From: Amphirosellinia nigrospora
Taxonomy: Eukaryota; Ascomycota; Sordariomycetes; Xylariales; Xylariaceae
Assembly: GCA_004123355.1 (NCBI GenBank)
Contig: SCHM01000003.1
Span: 7,087,058-7,151,057 of the forward strand
Length of the DNA: 64,000 bases
Direction: 5' to 3'
Position numbers and translations under genes: made by a program. Below are positions 10,735-22,800 of this stretch, piece by piece (within the stretch, counting starts at the first letter, position 1; each line of letters starts with the position of its first letter). Below the pieces are notes generated by a model. The model searched no databases and had not been told where the DNA came from. It saw nothing but the letters and a program-made list of their open reading frames with translations.

Positions 10735-12852
10735 TCATGCCAAGCATCGTGACAATTCTTCAGGCCTATTCGCTTGTAGCTTCTCTCGTTCCCTGGTCAT
10801 CTTGGCCCACCGGAGCCCACAGGCATTGCAGAGATTGCGTTTGCCGTCTGGGCCTTTTCGCACTCGGGCGTCGCTTTCGTATGGCAGTTAGCGCAGTCGA
10901 CGGTCGAGAATCCCCTCTTCTTGGTCCGTCTGCGCTGGGTTTGTCGCTGAATAAGCATCTCCAGCTCCACCTGCAGTCTGTTATTTTCAGTTCGGAGGTT
11001 GTGTAGATCAGATTGCCACACGCCGCATCTGCTAGGGTCGAGGTCGCCGAATAGATCATCGGCCGTATTCTGGCCTGGGGTTACGGCCCTTACTTTTATT
11101 ATGTCAGTTGGCTTTGTCTCTATGCGAAAGTCAGTACGTGGTCTGTATGACAAAAGTGACAGAGTGACAGACGAGTTCGTGGCACATTCTTGATGAACTT
11201 GATTTGTACCAGTGCGAAATGTGGTTGGTGATGAACATCGCCCTTGCCAGCATAAAACACCACCTTGGCTTGGAAGCGATGGCCCCGGGCAGAACCCTGG
11301 GAGCCGACCAAACATGAGACCATCGTAGCCCCTTCGTTTTCTTTAAGACTCTGCAGCATCTGTCGCGACCGTTGACGGCATTGGGCATCACAAATCAAGT
11401 TAAAGAACGTCGTCCCGATGAGAGCCTCCGCTGACAGACCGACCACTGTTCGTGACGTTCCAAATCCCGAAAGCACCAGTCCGGAGATGGAGAGCTTCAG
11501 CCAGATATCTTTAGAAGATAACTCGCCCGCTTGTGTTAAAATATGGCGATCGAGAGATAGATTAGACTGTGGGAGCCCGACGAGCGTCATCAATTTCCGG
11601 ACACCGTGTTTACAAGTTGACCCTTGGAAGTGAAACCATGAGTAACCACCAAGTCGTTTGATGCGTACATGTGCACTAAGCTGCCCGGTTGATGTTTCTT
11701 TAGCTGCCGGAGCAGGTTTGGAGCATCCAGTGGGTGGCAAATTTCCTCAATAGCAGTCTTGCAAAGGTCCTTTTCGTTGTAGCCCAAGTTACGGCACCAT
11801 GGCGAGATATAGAATATTGTTCCATGCGGAAAGATTATGAGCACAAGCCCATCGATATTCTCCAGTAAAGAGATATCAAAGTCGTCTGCTGGCAGACCCA
11901 ACACGACGCTGTCGCTGTCGCTCTCTATTGGTATTTCAGATTGGGCGTTCTCTTGAATTATCTCGTTCGAGTAAAGTGTTTCGTAAGATGGCTGCATCGA
12001 TGTTTCCGAAAACGCTTTCGGGTAATACGTGTTTTGCACACCACCGGGTTCAGATGTAGAAGCTAAGCACTCCGGTTGAGTACCCGCAGACAAAGTGTTA
12101 GGAGAAGAACTAAATATTTGGCTCTGGGGATTAGCCATGAATTGCATTGACAGTTGTTCCACGGCATAGAAATCGCAATCGCGAGCTACCTCGCTAGAGA
12201 ATCCAAACATATATCGTGGCTTAGAGTTGTCGGAGGGTATCGGTATAATGGTAAGGGAATTGACGAATCCACGGCCATCTTTAGTAAAATTCAAGATAGT
12301 ATGTTGAAATTCTTGTTGTAGAGCGATCTTTTGTTTTATTTCAAATGCCGCGGCGTTATTGATTGGCGATCTCGGGGCACCAGGTCCCGGGGCTTGTAGA
12401 AATCTGCAGTTCCTGCCCAGCACTTCATTCCTGTCATATCCAGTTAACACCAAAAAACTGTCAGACACGTAAACCACGGGCATGTCAGGTTGCCAGGCGT
12501 CTGTGACGACAAAAGGTTGAGCCATGTGTACGGCTTCCAGACCCGTGGGTTTCCCATGCCGCGCGGTCAGCTTCTGTAACGCTTCGACGATATTAAAAGT
12601 CGGTAGCTGAGCAATGGCAGGTATCCCACATGGCGGCTGAAGGAATGGAAAACTCTGGGCTGCTGTTGTTTCGATATCTCCCCAGGTGGTCCAGCTCTCG
12701 CGGTTCAAGTACTGGTACAGTGAAATCGCCTGGTTTTGGTCGGATGTAGTGTTGGAAATGTTTGTTGCCAAGTTTTTGTCCACCTCCGGGTTGACCTCTA
12801 TGTTGTATGCGGGTTCCTTGTCAGTCCTTTTCATAATGCAATTTGAGGACAT
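10735..12852 (-). CDS. White Collar-1-like blue-light receptor / GATA factor
   Basis: Light-responsive transcription factor of the WC-1 family: a flavin-binding LOV domain, two further PAS domains and a GATA zinc finger. From the ATG at 12852 there are about 110 residues before the LOV domain. WC-1 proteins usually have a longer, often Gln-rich N-terminus. The LOV domain has the photoactive motif GRNCRFLQA (Cys codon 12406-12408). Its last strand reads RYMFGFSS, where WC-1 has a GFQ, so the conserved flavin-contacting Gln is Ser here. PAS-B (ISPWCRNLGY) and PAS-C (DIWLKLSISG) follow. The GATA finger starts CANCHTKATPE and continues, after one missing base at about 10861 in the Trp codon, as RKGPDGKRNLCNACGLRWAK; the stop is at 10735. 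A second frame break is near 11660 and a third near 11150. No intron is needed in the first 1.2 kb. The family is certain. Whether the locus is functional is not. Confidence 0.88.
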
Positions 12853-14810
12853 CGATTATCGCACTGCGGCAAACCACTTGAATGGGACACCGTGCTGGTA
12901 ATCACTTGGTTGGTAAATTCCCAAATTACTGGGGATGGGGTTTTGACGTGAATTTTTCCATCGCCGCCCAACAAGTGCGTGTCCGCCGGTGGCGAAAAGG
13001 GGAAAGACCATATACTACTATAGATAGCCATGACAAACGTCTTGGTTGTTTTATGCTGAATATCTCCATTGGCTACCATTGGAGACTCCCTGCGCAATTA
13101 TACTAAAAGTTATTTAATGAAATACCACGAACCTAGGTAGTCGCATCGTTGCAGGCGTCCATTCAGAGATTAGAGTATACGCATTAGGAGTGCTATTAAT
13201 ATCGGGATTCTTACTTCCGAAGGCCTACACTCAGCATTCAGATAAGTACTGTAAGTATGCAGTTGGACATGGGTAAGTCTCGCGCTACCTTTTAAGTTTC
13301 TACGAGGTGTGGGTGGGTTTTCGGGCCCTGCCTTTGGTAAGTTCTAGGCCAGGGCCCAGAAAGTAGTTCGATCCAAACCAGTCTCTGCAGCAGTGCCGAT
13401 CGACCTCCCATAGAGCGACATGGACCTATAATATCATGGACCTTGAAAGGAGCTAGTTCAAATTTAGCCTTGTAGTCAACCCACACGTACACGGTTTACG
13501 TACTATGTAGTGCTAAATAAGATAAGAGACTCACACTCTTCAACGCAGCTTAAGAAAGAGAAAAAGAAAAGATCGGGAATATTTAATAAAATAGGGAGAC
13601 ATTGTCACTTTCTATAAACAATATAATAATTGTAGTAGAATTCATCCATAATTAATAATTTCTGATACTTCTAAAAGCAGTCAAGCCGTCAATGCTTGCT
13701 GAAAGATTTATTCATGAGTCAAGTTTAATATCAGGGCATATATTCAAGTCCGATGGCTGTATTATAAACACCAACGAGCCATCACATTGGAGCACATGTA
13801 ACTTATTCTTTGCTGGCAGTGGTAAATAGATCATGGTCGTTGTGATAGACGCTTTGGGCACACGGCTAGCGTCCAGATTTACAGGGTCTAGGTGGCTTAT
13901 GCGGGTAGCTAGTGTAGGTATCTAATAACGCTAACTCTTTGCAATGTACCACAGATCTAGTATTCGCAGTCAAATCAAACAAGCAAATAGAATATTAAAA
14001 GCAGGTAGCGAAACCGAGTCGAGATGTGTATCATTATATTTATTATACATATCATCTTATTTATTTTATGCTATTCAACTGGCCTGTTCGTCGATGTAAA
14101 GTAGTAGCATGTGGTCGTCATGAGTAATAGCCAAGTGCGTGCTGTAAGCCAGCAACCCCAGATCCAGTTCTAAATCATGCATCTTGTACAAGTGCAACAC
14201 CCTAACCTTTAAGTGCTTGGATAGGTACCTTATCTTAGCTTACAGGGTCCTGCAGTACCTGCTGTAGGTATCCACAGAGACTTGAAACCTAGACCGAATT
14301 CAACAAGAGGTCTGTTGATCACGAAGCTAGAATGGACTAGATCAGTCCAAAAGATTATTGCCCGAGCATTAATTCGTGCTAGGTTACGGGTCTCTAGGAC
14401 CACAATTGGGTGGCGCGGCGCTAGGGCTTCTACTGGCTGGCGGGGAGGTTTTGGTGAGAGTTTTCTCGGTCTACTGACTACCCAAGGATTGTTGAGTGGC
14501 AAAAATGCTTCGAGACTAGACTACCTCCTAATTACCAGCTAGTTTTCTCCTTGAATTCTATAGCAGCCTTGCGATTAACAGTACTCTTGCTTCTAGTTTA
14601 GCCCGGAGCTACACGATTATCATCCTGGAGACCTATAGTTTGATGACGTTTGTCTATGTAATCAACTCCACTCCTTACTACCTAGGCAGGTACCTACTTT
14701 CTCTCCAGTCCCGAACTAGCTGCATCGGAATAGGCCGACAAAACACGTTGGGGGTAACTTCGCTACTAATATCAGCGGTTGAGGGGAATTAAGAGGATGC
14801 TATCTATATC
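12853..14810. other. AT-rich gene-free stretch
   Basis: Upstream of the WC-1-like gene. 13500-14070 is notably AT-rich. The short open frames show no family features. Confidence 0.5.
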
Positions 14811-15073
14811 TCATGTGAATTGGATATCTATGAAAAACTGATTAAGTATGGCGTAGAGGTAAACGCGTAAGGAGAATGTGATATTGCGCTTGGCGCGGCT
14901 ACCCTTAAAGGCTATTTAAACGTTGTAGGATTCTTCTTCGACGAAAAGGCTGATCTTAACCTTCCGGTATGATATTTTGCTGGCGCCATTGCTACTATAT
15001 TATCCTTTGAGTTGTACGAACTTATCGGGCAACTTTTGAGATCTATATTAATGCTGGAGAAGAATGCCAGGTA
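14811..15073 (+). pseudogene. Ankyrin-repeat relic
   Basis: Read through its stops, one + frame gives ankyrin-like pieces: YEKLIKYGVEVNA, then ALGAATLKGYLNVVGFFF, then DEKADLNLP, then YELIGQLL. These match the ankyrin pattern (x-LLxxGADxNxx-G-xALxxAxxxGxxxVVxxLL). The stop after VNA is TAA where CAA (Gln) is expected, a C-to-T change of the kind repeat-induced point mutation makes. A second stop (TGA) lies near 14970. Homology fades past 15075. Probably a decayed member of a large ankyrin family. Confidence 0.5.
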
Positions 15074-17153
15074 GGGACGCTTAGCATATTACATTGCCGG
15101 GTGATGGGGGCGATTTTCGGATGTTGCGACTAATTAACACGGATTAGATTTACTAATTGTTTAATAGCAGACAATTCTATTACATATTATGCAGCTATGG
15201 GTAAAAACTAGTGTGGTTTTTTTATAGCACTTGTTGATCGGATAAGCTGGAAAGAACATTAAATTAGTGAAAACCTGAAGGTCAAGGATAACAACGGTTA
15301 AACGCTTTTACACTAAGCTTGTCGTTGTAGAAATCTTGAGATTGGTAACGCCCCAATAAATCTAGGATTCATATGAATGCTAGGTATCACGACGATTATT
15401 GAAGGTGGGTGTCGCCTGAGGATATCGCCGCTCCCCATAACGCGAGCGATATCTCGACTCTATTACGAAAACAACTTGATAAGCCTAGTTCAAGCCCGGA
15501 CACCGAGAATGAATCTCTCCTTTAAAGGTAGATGGTAGGGCATATACTGTCATAAGTCCAATACACGTATAGTCAACTGCAGACAGTCAAGTGCTCGACT
15601 TGACATATACACTCGACATTGTGTTGCGGTGACTGCTTTATCAACGTCAGTGAAATAGCACTGCGAAGAAAGCTTCTGTGCTAACCATAAATTTCCTAGC
15701 CAATTATCAGAGTGCAATGCCACTGCAGCGACTGCCCCAGTCTTTACTTTTGCTTCAAGTGCTTTTAGACTATCAAAAATACGCCTGATCCTGATCATAA
15801 GTTTAGGGCAATCCCAGAGGGTGCGAGTCCGTGGAATAGGCCAAAAACTTAAGACTTGGAAAACGTGTCAGAGCGACCTTCAGACTGAAACACTTCCAGT
15901 TCTAGGAAAGAGGCACATAATGGCGGACTTATCATTGCTAGTATGAATAGAAGACATTCATCGATCAAATTATGTGTCTAGATAAATAGAGACCGTTCCT
16001 CTCTTTCCAACCCCTTCCCTCTTTGTGCTGTTGGGTTATACCTATTCTAGATGTTATAATCGCTTGAAATAAATTCGTTTATAGTGTTAACTAAATTTAT
16101 TACAATTACTCTAAGTTATTGATAAACTACCTTTAAGTAACCATTTAATAAAAATTGTGTATACTTTTATTTTACGATATCTTATACAACGTTTGCCAAC
16201 TTCCTGGTAGGGCTTGTAGCTTGTGTAAAGCACGCGGTGAATGTAAGACAGTTGCTTGGTGGCGGGTGAAATCTGAATACTTGCGTGGCCTCTGCTTTGC
16301 TGACGTAAAAACTGACGATAGGAACACGATCGAACAGCCGGGGCTCATCTAGACACTATTAGCTGCCTAGGATTAATTAGCGCTACAGACAATCCTGAGC
16401 CTGTGTATTATATGCTATTGCAGCGTGATTTTTGCACTTGGCTTCCCTTGAAACGTCTGAGGCGGAAAGAAGTCGAAGGGCAGTAGGAACCGCCAAGCTC
16501 CGCACAATTGGTCACAGACGAGCAAAGAGGAGTAAATGAATTGCCAATACACACTTCTCAACTGTAACGTCCTTCGGATTGGTCAAAATTGCCACTTCTT
16601 CGCCGGATTCAATTCTTCCTACGTAAATCGTTCTATTTGCTCTCATTTCGAAATGCCGCTTGAGCTTTAGGATGTTGGCTTCGAAGACGGAGCGGCTATG
16701 TCTTAATTGCATGTTAGCATCTTCTAAGCCGATATACTCAACAAGTCTCTGTTTCCCGACGTCTCGTTACATAGCCTAGTAGCCGACGCCGTAGCTTGAT
16801 GGCCACAGGAGTATAACGAGCTCCGATGTCATTATTGAAAGGTCGTTGACACCGTGACGGGTGAAATTGCCAGCTTCTCAAAATGGAAGTTCATCAATAC
16901 ACTCGAGGACATTGAACTGCCCGGAAAAATTGGTAATGAACACTTGCCTTTCGAATGCGGCGAAATAACTGACGATTAATTGCTAGGCGTGCCTTACATC
17001 TACGTGTATTCTGCATGACTGCAGACCTTATGTTGCTTGACAGCAGCAGGAGTACCTGTCTTCCTTTCTATTCGCATTTTAAGCTACTAGAACCTAACGA
17101 CATGGCTTTAGCCTAGAAATTTACCAGATGTTGGCAGCGCCCCCCTATCGCGT
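15074..17153. other. AT-rich gene-free stretch
   Basis: 3' flank of the ATP-grasp gene. It is AT-rich, mainly 15950-16200, with only short unrecognised open frames such as 15550-15798 and 16512-16712 on the - strand. Confidence 0.5.
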
Positions 17154-19348
17154 TTAGATGATAGAGTATCGAACTTCTTTTCTAAAACATTCGGCAACTT
17201 CCAAGACGTGTGCGCGGGAAGTCCGTGAAAACACGTTGAAATGTCCCACCCACGTGTGAACACCTGTGCTGGGGTCCGGTACTTCCTCTCCCTTCTTGAA
17301 GTAACAAGAGCACCAGGACACACACTCCGCGAGATCCGGTCGCCTGCTGAACAACTCGTCGCATATGTCCTCGGAATCAAAAATACCGCCCTTTTCAACC
17401 GGAATGAATACCATTTCGCACCAGTATTGCGCACCTTGGGCAAATGGAAAGGAAAGCTGTCTGGCGCGTTGCTTATCTTGGATCCCAAAGAGCAGTCCGA
17501 GACCCCAGTAATCAACGCCGTATGTGTGTTTTGGCCCAGCCGCAGCCATCATCGATGGCGGTCGTGGGTTGACCTCGATCAACCACGCGGACGGCACCTC
17601 TTGAGGGGGAGTAGAGCGCTTGGTCAAGTCCACTACATTATCTCTGAGCTCATATACCATCTTCGAGTTGGCAACTCGCGCTTCAAGGTGAAATATCCCG
17701 TCGGTCAGCCCCATTCGAACCAAGCTTTGATGCATCGAGTCTCGGAGAACAGCAAGCTCATCTTCTGGGAGCTCGGATGGAAGAACGTTGCCCAGCTCGA
17801 TGAAATTCTTGACACTGCCTTGTCCATTTACATCTGCAGTTTTAGGAAACTCGTCGGACGCCTCGAAGAATAATAGTTCCCATCGCTTAGCACGAAGTTG
17901 GCATCTACTTCTGGCCCGTCGCAGTATTTCTCAATGGCGAAGTCTGCGCCGTGTCGGTCTGCTCTTATGGTTTGTACAGCAGCTTCAAGTTGAGAAATAT
18001 CATCGATCTTGACGACGCCTTCCGAAAGATATCCAACGACGGGTTTCATGATCAGCGGGAACCCAATCTTGTTTCCCTGCACGATGCTGGTAGCCTCCTC
18101 TAGGCTCGTAGCGCGGTAGGCTTCATGTCCCTCAAAGACGCGTAACCGGAACTTGTCTGTGGCCAGTGCGTATGCTGCCGGAGCTAATGTCGGCAATGAC
18201 AGTTGCAAGGCAGCTTCTGCGACGGGCTCTGTGTAATGGTCGCAGAATGTCACGATGCCATCGAGATGACCACCCCAGGCGCGGATTGCTTCGACAACTC
18301 GACCTGTGAAAACGGCGTCTGACTGTAAACCAGCCTCGATGGGAAGGAACTCTTTGCGCCAGTGCGCCCATCTCGGGCCGTCTAACCAATGTCCTGGGTT
18401 GTCGAGTACAACCATATCGATTCCGAAGGCTTGGGCCGCCATGAAAACAGTTTCTCCATTTCCTCCCAGATCCGGTCTGCGACGACCGCCTTCCACAAGA
18501 GCGGGTCTTGCGTTTCAGCGCTTGCTTTGACAGCCAGGGAAATGAAAGCCGATTGCCTAACTCGACATCAAGTTGACGCATTTGCGTATCACGAGTCTCA
18601 GTCTTGTTAGTCGGGTCAATTGATTTCATCAGCATGCCTCCAATCGAGTCCCCAAATGCGTAAAGAACTTGTTGCAGGGTTTCAACAACAACCTGTTTCC
18701 CATCGAAGAATTGCAGTGGTTTCGCGAAGCCTACAACATCTCTCACCGAGGCACATCCTAGTAAACGTAGTGAGAGGATATCGGACCGCGCAATCTGTCC
18801 CTGGGACCGCGGCACCACCAGCCTGGCAGCGCTCTCATCTTCACGGTCGGCGGCCGAGAGGCAATCGACTATGAAGCGGAAAATCGTAGCGGACTCAAAG
18901 CCTCGTGGGATGAATTGCTGCCGGTCATCATTTTCCTCGATGAACAAGTATGTATCATTTGCGTTCGCAGGCCATGAGAATTGAGGGTTCTTGGAGGTTT
19001 GCGTGAAGAAAATATCAATAGTTTGCCAGCACGTGCTATCCGATGTTTTGGCATCGGCTTGGCTAGCCCGCATTTGCATTGGAACCGAACTGCAAGAGTT
19101 AGTGGCACGCTGGACAACGCGTCGGCAATGAAAACGTCGACTCACGTTCGTGATTGTCCTGATCTCTTGCTATTAAAAACCCAGACATTTTCGATATAGC
19201 ACTTCACTTTGGTCGAACGTAGCACACTCGTAGTAGCACAGCTAGCTGTGCCAATTTCTCCGCTGTGCCTTTCACTTTTTTCTTTACTTTTTTCTTCTTC
19301 CTTGGTGGCGATCAACCACTTGGGAATAGGACGTGCTTGGCACCCCAT
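17154..19348 (-). CDS. ATP-grasp carboxylate-amine ligase
   Basis: Predicted to use ATP to join a carboxylate to an amine, making an amide or peptide bond through an acyl phosphate. Exon 1 starts at ATG 19348 (MGCQARPIPKW) and ends at a donor near 19143. The intron (GTGAGT...CTAAC...TTGCAG) is about 58 nt and joins in frame to the exon with DTYLFIEENDD. The ATP-binding core includes GFPLIMKPVVGY, FAIEKYCDGPEVDANFV and the metal-binding motif IEVNPRPP (Glu and Asn typical of the fold). Frame breaks occur near 18490 and near 17893, where GGGG appears shortened to GGG. It faces the NRPS across a shared 0.5-kb upstream region, so the two are probably co-expressed. Substrate unknown. The ATP-grasp fold is confident, the ligase role inferred. 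Confidence 0.8.
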
Positions 19349-19848
19349 GTTGGGCGCAAGCTTACAGGGCTTCGGGCCTTGAACAGCGGACGGATCGGTG
19401 ATTCCGGAGGAGCCCGGCTATAACCGCCCACGTTATAGTCGTCCAGGTCATCCTACGATGTCCTAGTAAAGCTTACATCGCATGAATCGCTCACCGCACA
19501 TTGTTCTAGTCAGTGTTCCTAGCTATGTTCATATTGGGCCATTTCAGTGCTTCTGTTGCTCGCTTCTAAAGGAATCAGAAGGATGATTTCGTGTTGCCGT
19601 ACAGCTAGAGAATCAGCGGGGACCAGCTCGGACTACCGGACATTCCGAGTTTGGGCTGTGATTCTGACCGCAATTCTTAGTGCCAGAGCATCGGTCTGAG
19701 GCTCCGATCGAGCCAGACACTGGCGGTTGAGATTGCAAGAGAATTCTCATGGTGGCCCAACGATGAGAGTAATCGACAGATGGCGATTGGCTCCGTGGCC
19801 TCGATTATATACTCTTAGCTGCTGACTAATCATGTTTGCATCTACAGA
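19349..19848. promoter_or_regulatory. Divergent promoter region, ATP-grasp / NRPS
   Basis: About 500 bp between the ATP-grasp start and the first plausible NRPS start. It contains an inverted pair CTCGG (19627-19631) and CCGAG (19645-19649) separated by 13 bp, the general form of a Zn2Cys6 site. Regulation by such a factor is inference. Confidence 0.4.
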
Positions 19849-22800
19849 ATGTTCTTGATGACACTCAATCTGCGAAGCGAAGCATCGTCTTCGCCAGAGG
19901 CGCTTCGCTCACTCATCACACGTGGAAACTGAGTATTACGCACCATACTCGATTCCATCCGGTATCACAATGCCTTCGTCAGATGACTTGGCGGGCCTCC
20001 TTGCGGACTTGGAACCTTGCCATTTTCCGAGTCTACTCTATAGTCGTGGTACTGCACCTGTAAATGAGACATATTCAGCCAGATTAGCTTTGCCCAATAT
20101 TCTTCGAGACAAATCAGCTTTCGGAGACTTCGACAGCGACGATCTATACACATTCGCTTTTATATTGCTGCTCAGGGCTTACCTTCGCACCAATACTGTA
20201 TTATGTGGCTTCTTGAATGAAGCACAAGCGACAACGAGCAACGCCCAGACACCACTAAAAGCTCATATTCTGCAAATTGAATTTGATGAGGATCTTACGT
20301 TGCTCCAGAATTTTCAAACTCTGTCGTCCTTTCCGTTGATTGAAGCAGGTGACGAGATAATTGGAGACTGCTTTCATAAAGCTGAAACTCAACTCGGCTA
20401 CAGAAACTTCAATACAGCATTATGTCTCACACAATCCGACGTCCATAAGAAGACCCTCGGGAGTCTTTTAGAGTCTGGAGTGGTTCTTCACGTGAAAACC
20501 AATGCCTCCGACATTCTCGACGATCACGTTCAGGTGACATTGCATTACAGCACGGATTTGCTGGATGAGTGGTGCGCACAGAATGTGCTTGCCACCTTCG
20601 AAAGTTGCCTGTCAACCATTGCCAGTAGCATTAATCGTCCATTCCAGAGTGTCAACATTCTTAGCGGTCGCGATGAGCAGCTCATTCATACTTGGAACGC
20701 CAAAGTACCTCCCCCTGCAAATCAAACGTTGAATGAGCATTTTGAGAAGACTTTTAGCGACAATGTGGATAAGGAAGTGGTGTACACCTCTGAAGGATGT
20801 TTCTCTTACGGAGAATTGGACGATTTGAGTACCATACTGGCAGTGCGTCTCTTGAAACTGGGTCTCCAACGGAACACTATCGTACCAATCTGCATGGACA
20901 AAAGCAGATGGGGCACATGCGCGATGACTGCTATATGGAAAGCCGGTGGCGCTGTTACGACCATGGACCCTGTTCATCCGGACGAGCGCTTGTTTGCGAT
21001 CATAAAAGAAACTAGGGCCACCATAGTCATCAGCGATACAATTCATGCATCGAGGTTCGGAGAATTAAACGTCAACGTCATCTCCGACTTAGAAAACTTG
21101 CCGCAGATCCTTGAGGCTCAGGGCGTCCCTGTCCCTCGGGCCGATGCATGGCGCATGGGTGGTGTGCAGCCTGACGACCTTGCCTTGGTGGCATTCACCA
21201 GCGGTAGCAGCGGAAAACCGAAGGGTGTTATGCATACACATAATCGCTTGACATCGGAGCACCAATCGTACATCTGGAACTCTGAATATAACGGGGATGC
21301 AAGAATATTGCAATTCGGGTCTTATGCGTACATCGCTCCCGTTGGGTAAGTAGACAGACACCCTTTGGCAGTCTCTTCATCTGCTTAAAGATTGCAGGGA
21401 AAACTTCCGCACATTGCTCCACGGAGCAACACTGTGTGTTCCATCTGAGACAGAGCGGACGTCAAATCTTGCCGAATTCATCAATCGATCGAGATCAACT
21501 CGATCTTATATGACGCCGTCTATGATTCGTACACTTCAACCTGCGGATGTCCCGAGTCTAAAGCATCTATGCGTAGGAGGCGAGCCTGTTGATCGCGACC
21601 TGGAGCGTCTTTGGGAAGGCCATGTCCACTTCATACATCTCTATGGTGGTAAGCACTGCACAAGCCCGAATCAAGCACAATGGACTAACCTCCCTATTTC
21701 AGCGAGCGAAGGTGGCTTCATGATCAGAGAGACAGGTAACCCCGACTATCAGGGCAAAGGTTTATCTCCTATAGGGGCCTCTCGTGGCTTGTCGACCCAA
21801 ATGATACGAACAAACTCGTACCCATTGGTGCAGTAGGAGAGATTGTCTTTGAAAGTCACGAGCTCGCCGCGGGGTACCTCAATGACCCGGAGAAAACCGC
21901 TAAGACTTTCATGGACACACCTGCATGGGCACTAAATCGTGAAAGCGCCAAAGGCGCGAAATACCTACGTATGGGTGATTTGGGCCGGTATGAAACAGAC
22001 GGCAGCATGTCAATCTACGGGCGGGCAGATACCCAGGTTAAGGTACGTCAAAATTTCCCCGCCACTGACCACCCACTCTGACTCTGGAGTTTAGATTCAC
22101 GGGCACCGTGTTGAGTTGAAAGACGTTGAATATAACCTCCGTATCCTCCTACCCCCAAAGTCTCAAGCTGTCGTGGAGTTGGTGAAGCCGTTCGACGCTC
22201 CAGATCGACCGCTTTTGACGGCGTTTTTCGTTATTGAGAGGGGTATGGAAACGAATGGCGACTCTGACCAGGATCTCGATGACTGTGCTACAATTCTAGA
22301 TGCCCTTAGACAGCTTGAACAGCTTCTCCCTCGACACATGATACCTCGAGCATTCATGATTATGGAGAAGCTGCCACAGGACTACAAGACAGACCGCAGG
22401 CAACTCCGGAATGACGCGAGCAAACTAGGTTACCAGAGTTTGATTGCTTCGACAATAAGCGACTCCCAAAAACATACAGAAAAGCCAGCCGACGAAAAAG
22501 AACGGATCCTGGCTGATCTATGGGCCAAAACCGCAAGCCGAGACGTCAGTAGCATTGGACGAAGAGACAACTTCTTTGCCGTAGGCGGAGATTCTCTCGC
22601 AGCTATCAGGCTTGTGTCGGAAGCACGATCGAAAAATCTAGAGTTAACGACTCAGAAGATCTTGCAGTATCCCATTCTCAAAGACATGGCCAAGATTGCA
22701 AAGCTCCATGCCCTTGACTGGGACAAGCGAATAATGCGCATCAACAGTGTAAATCATGACCCATCCGCCCCCAATGAGCACAAAACTTTGAAGGCGACCG

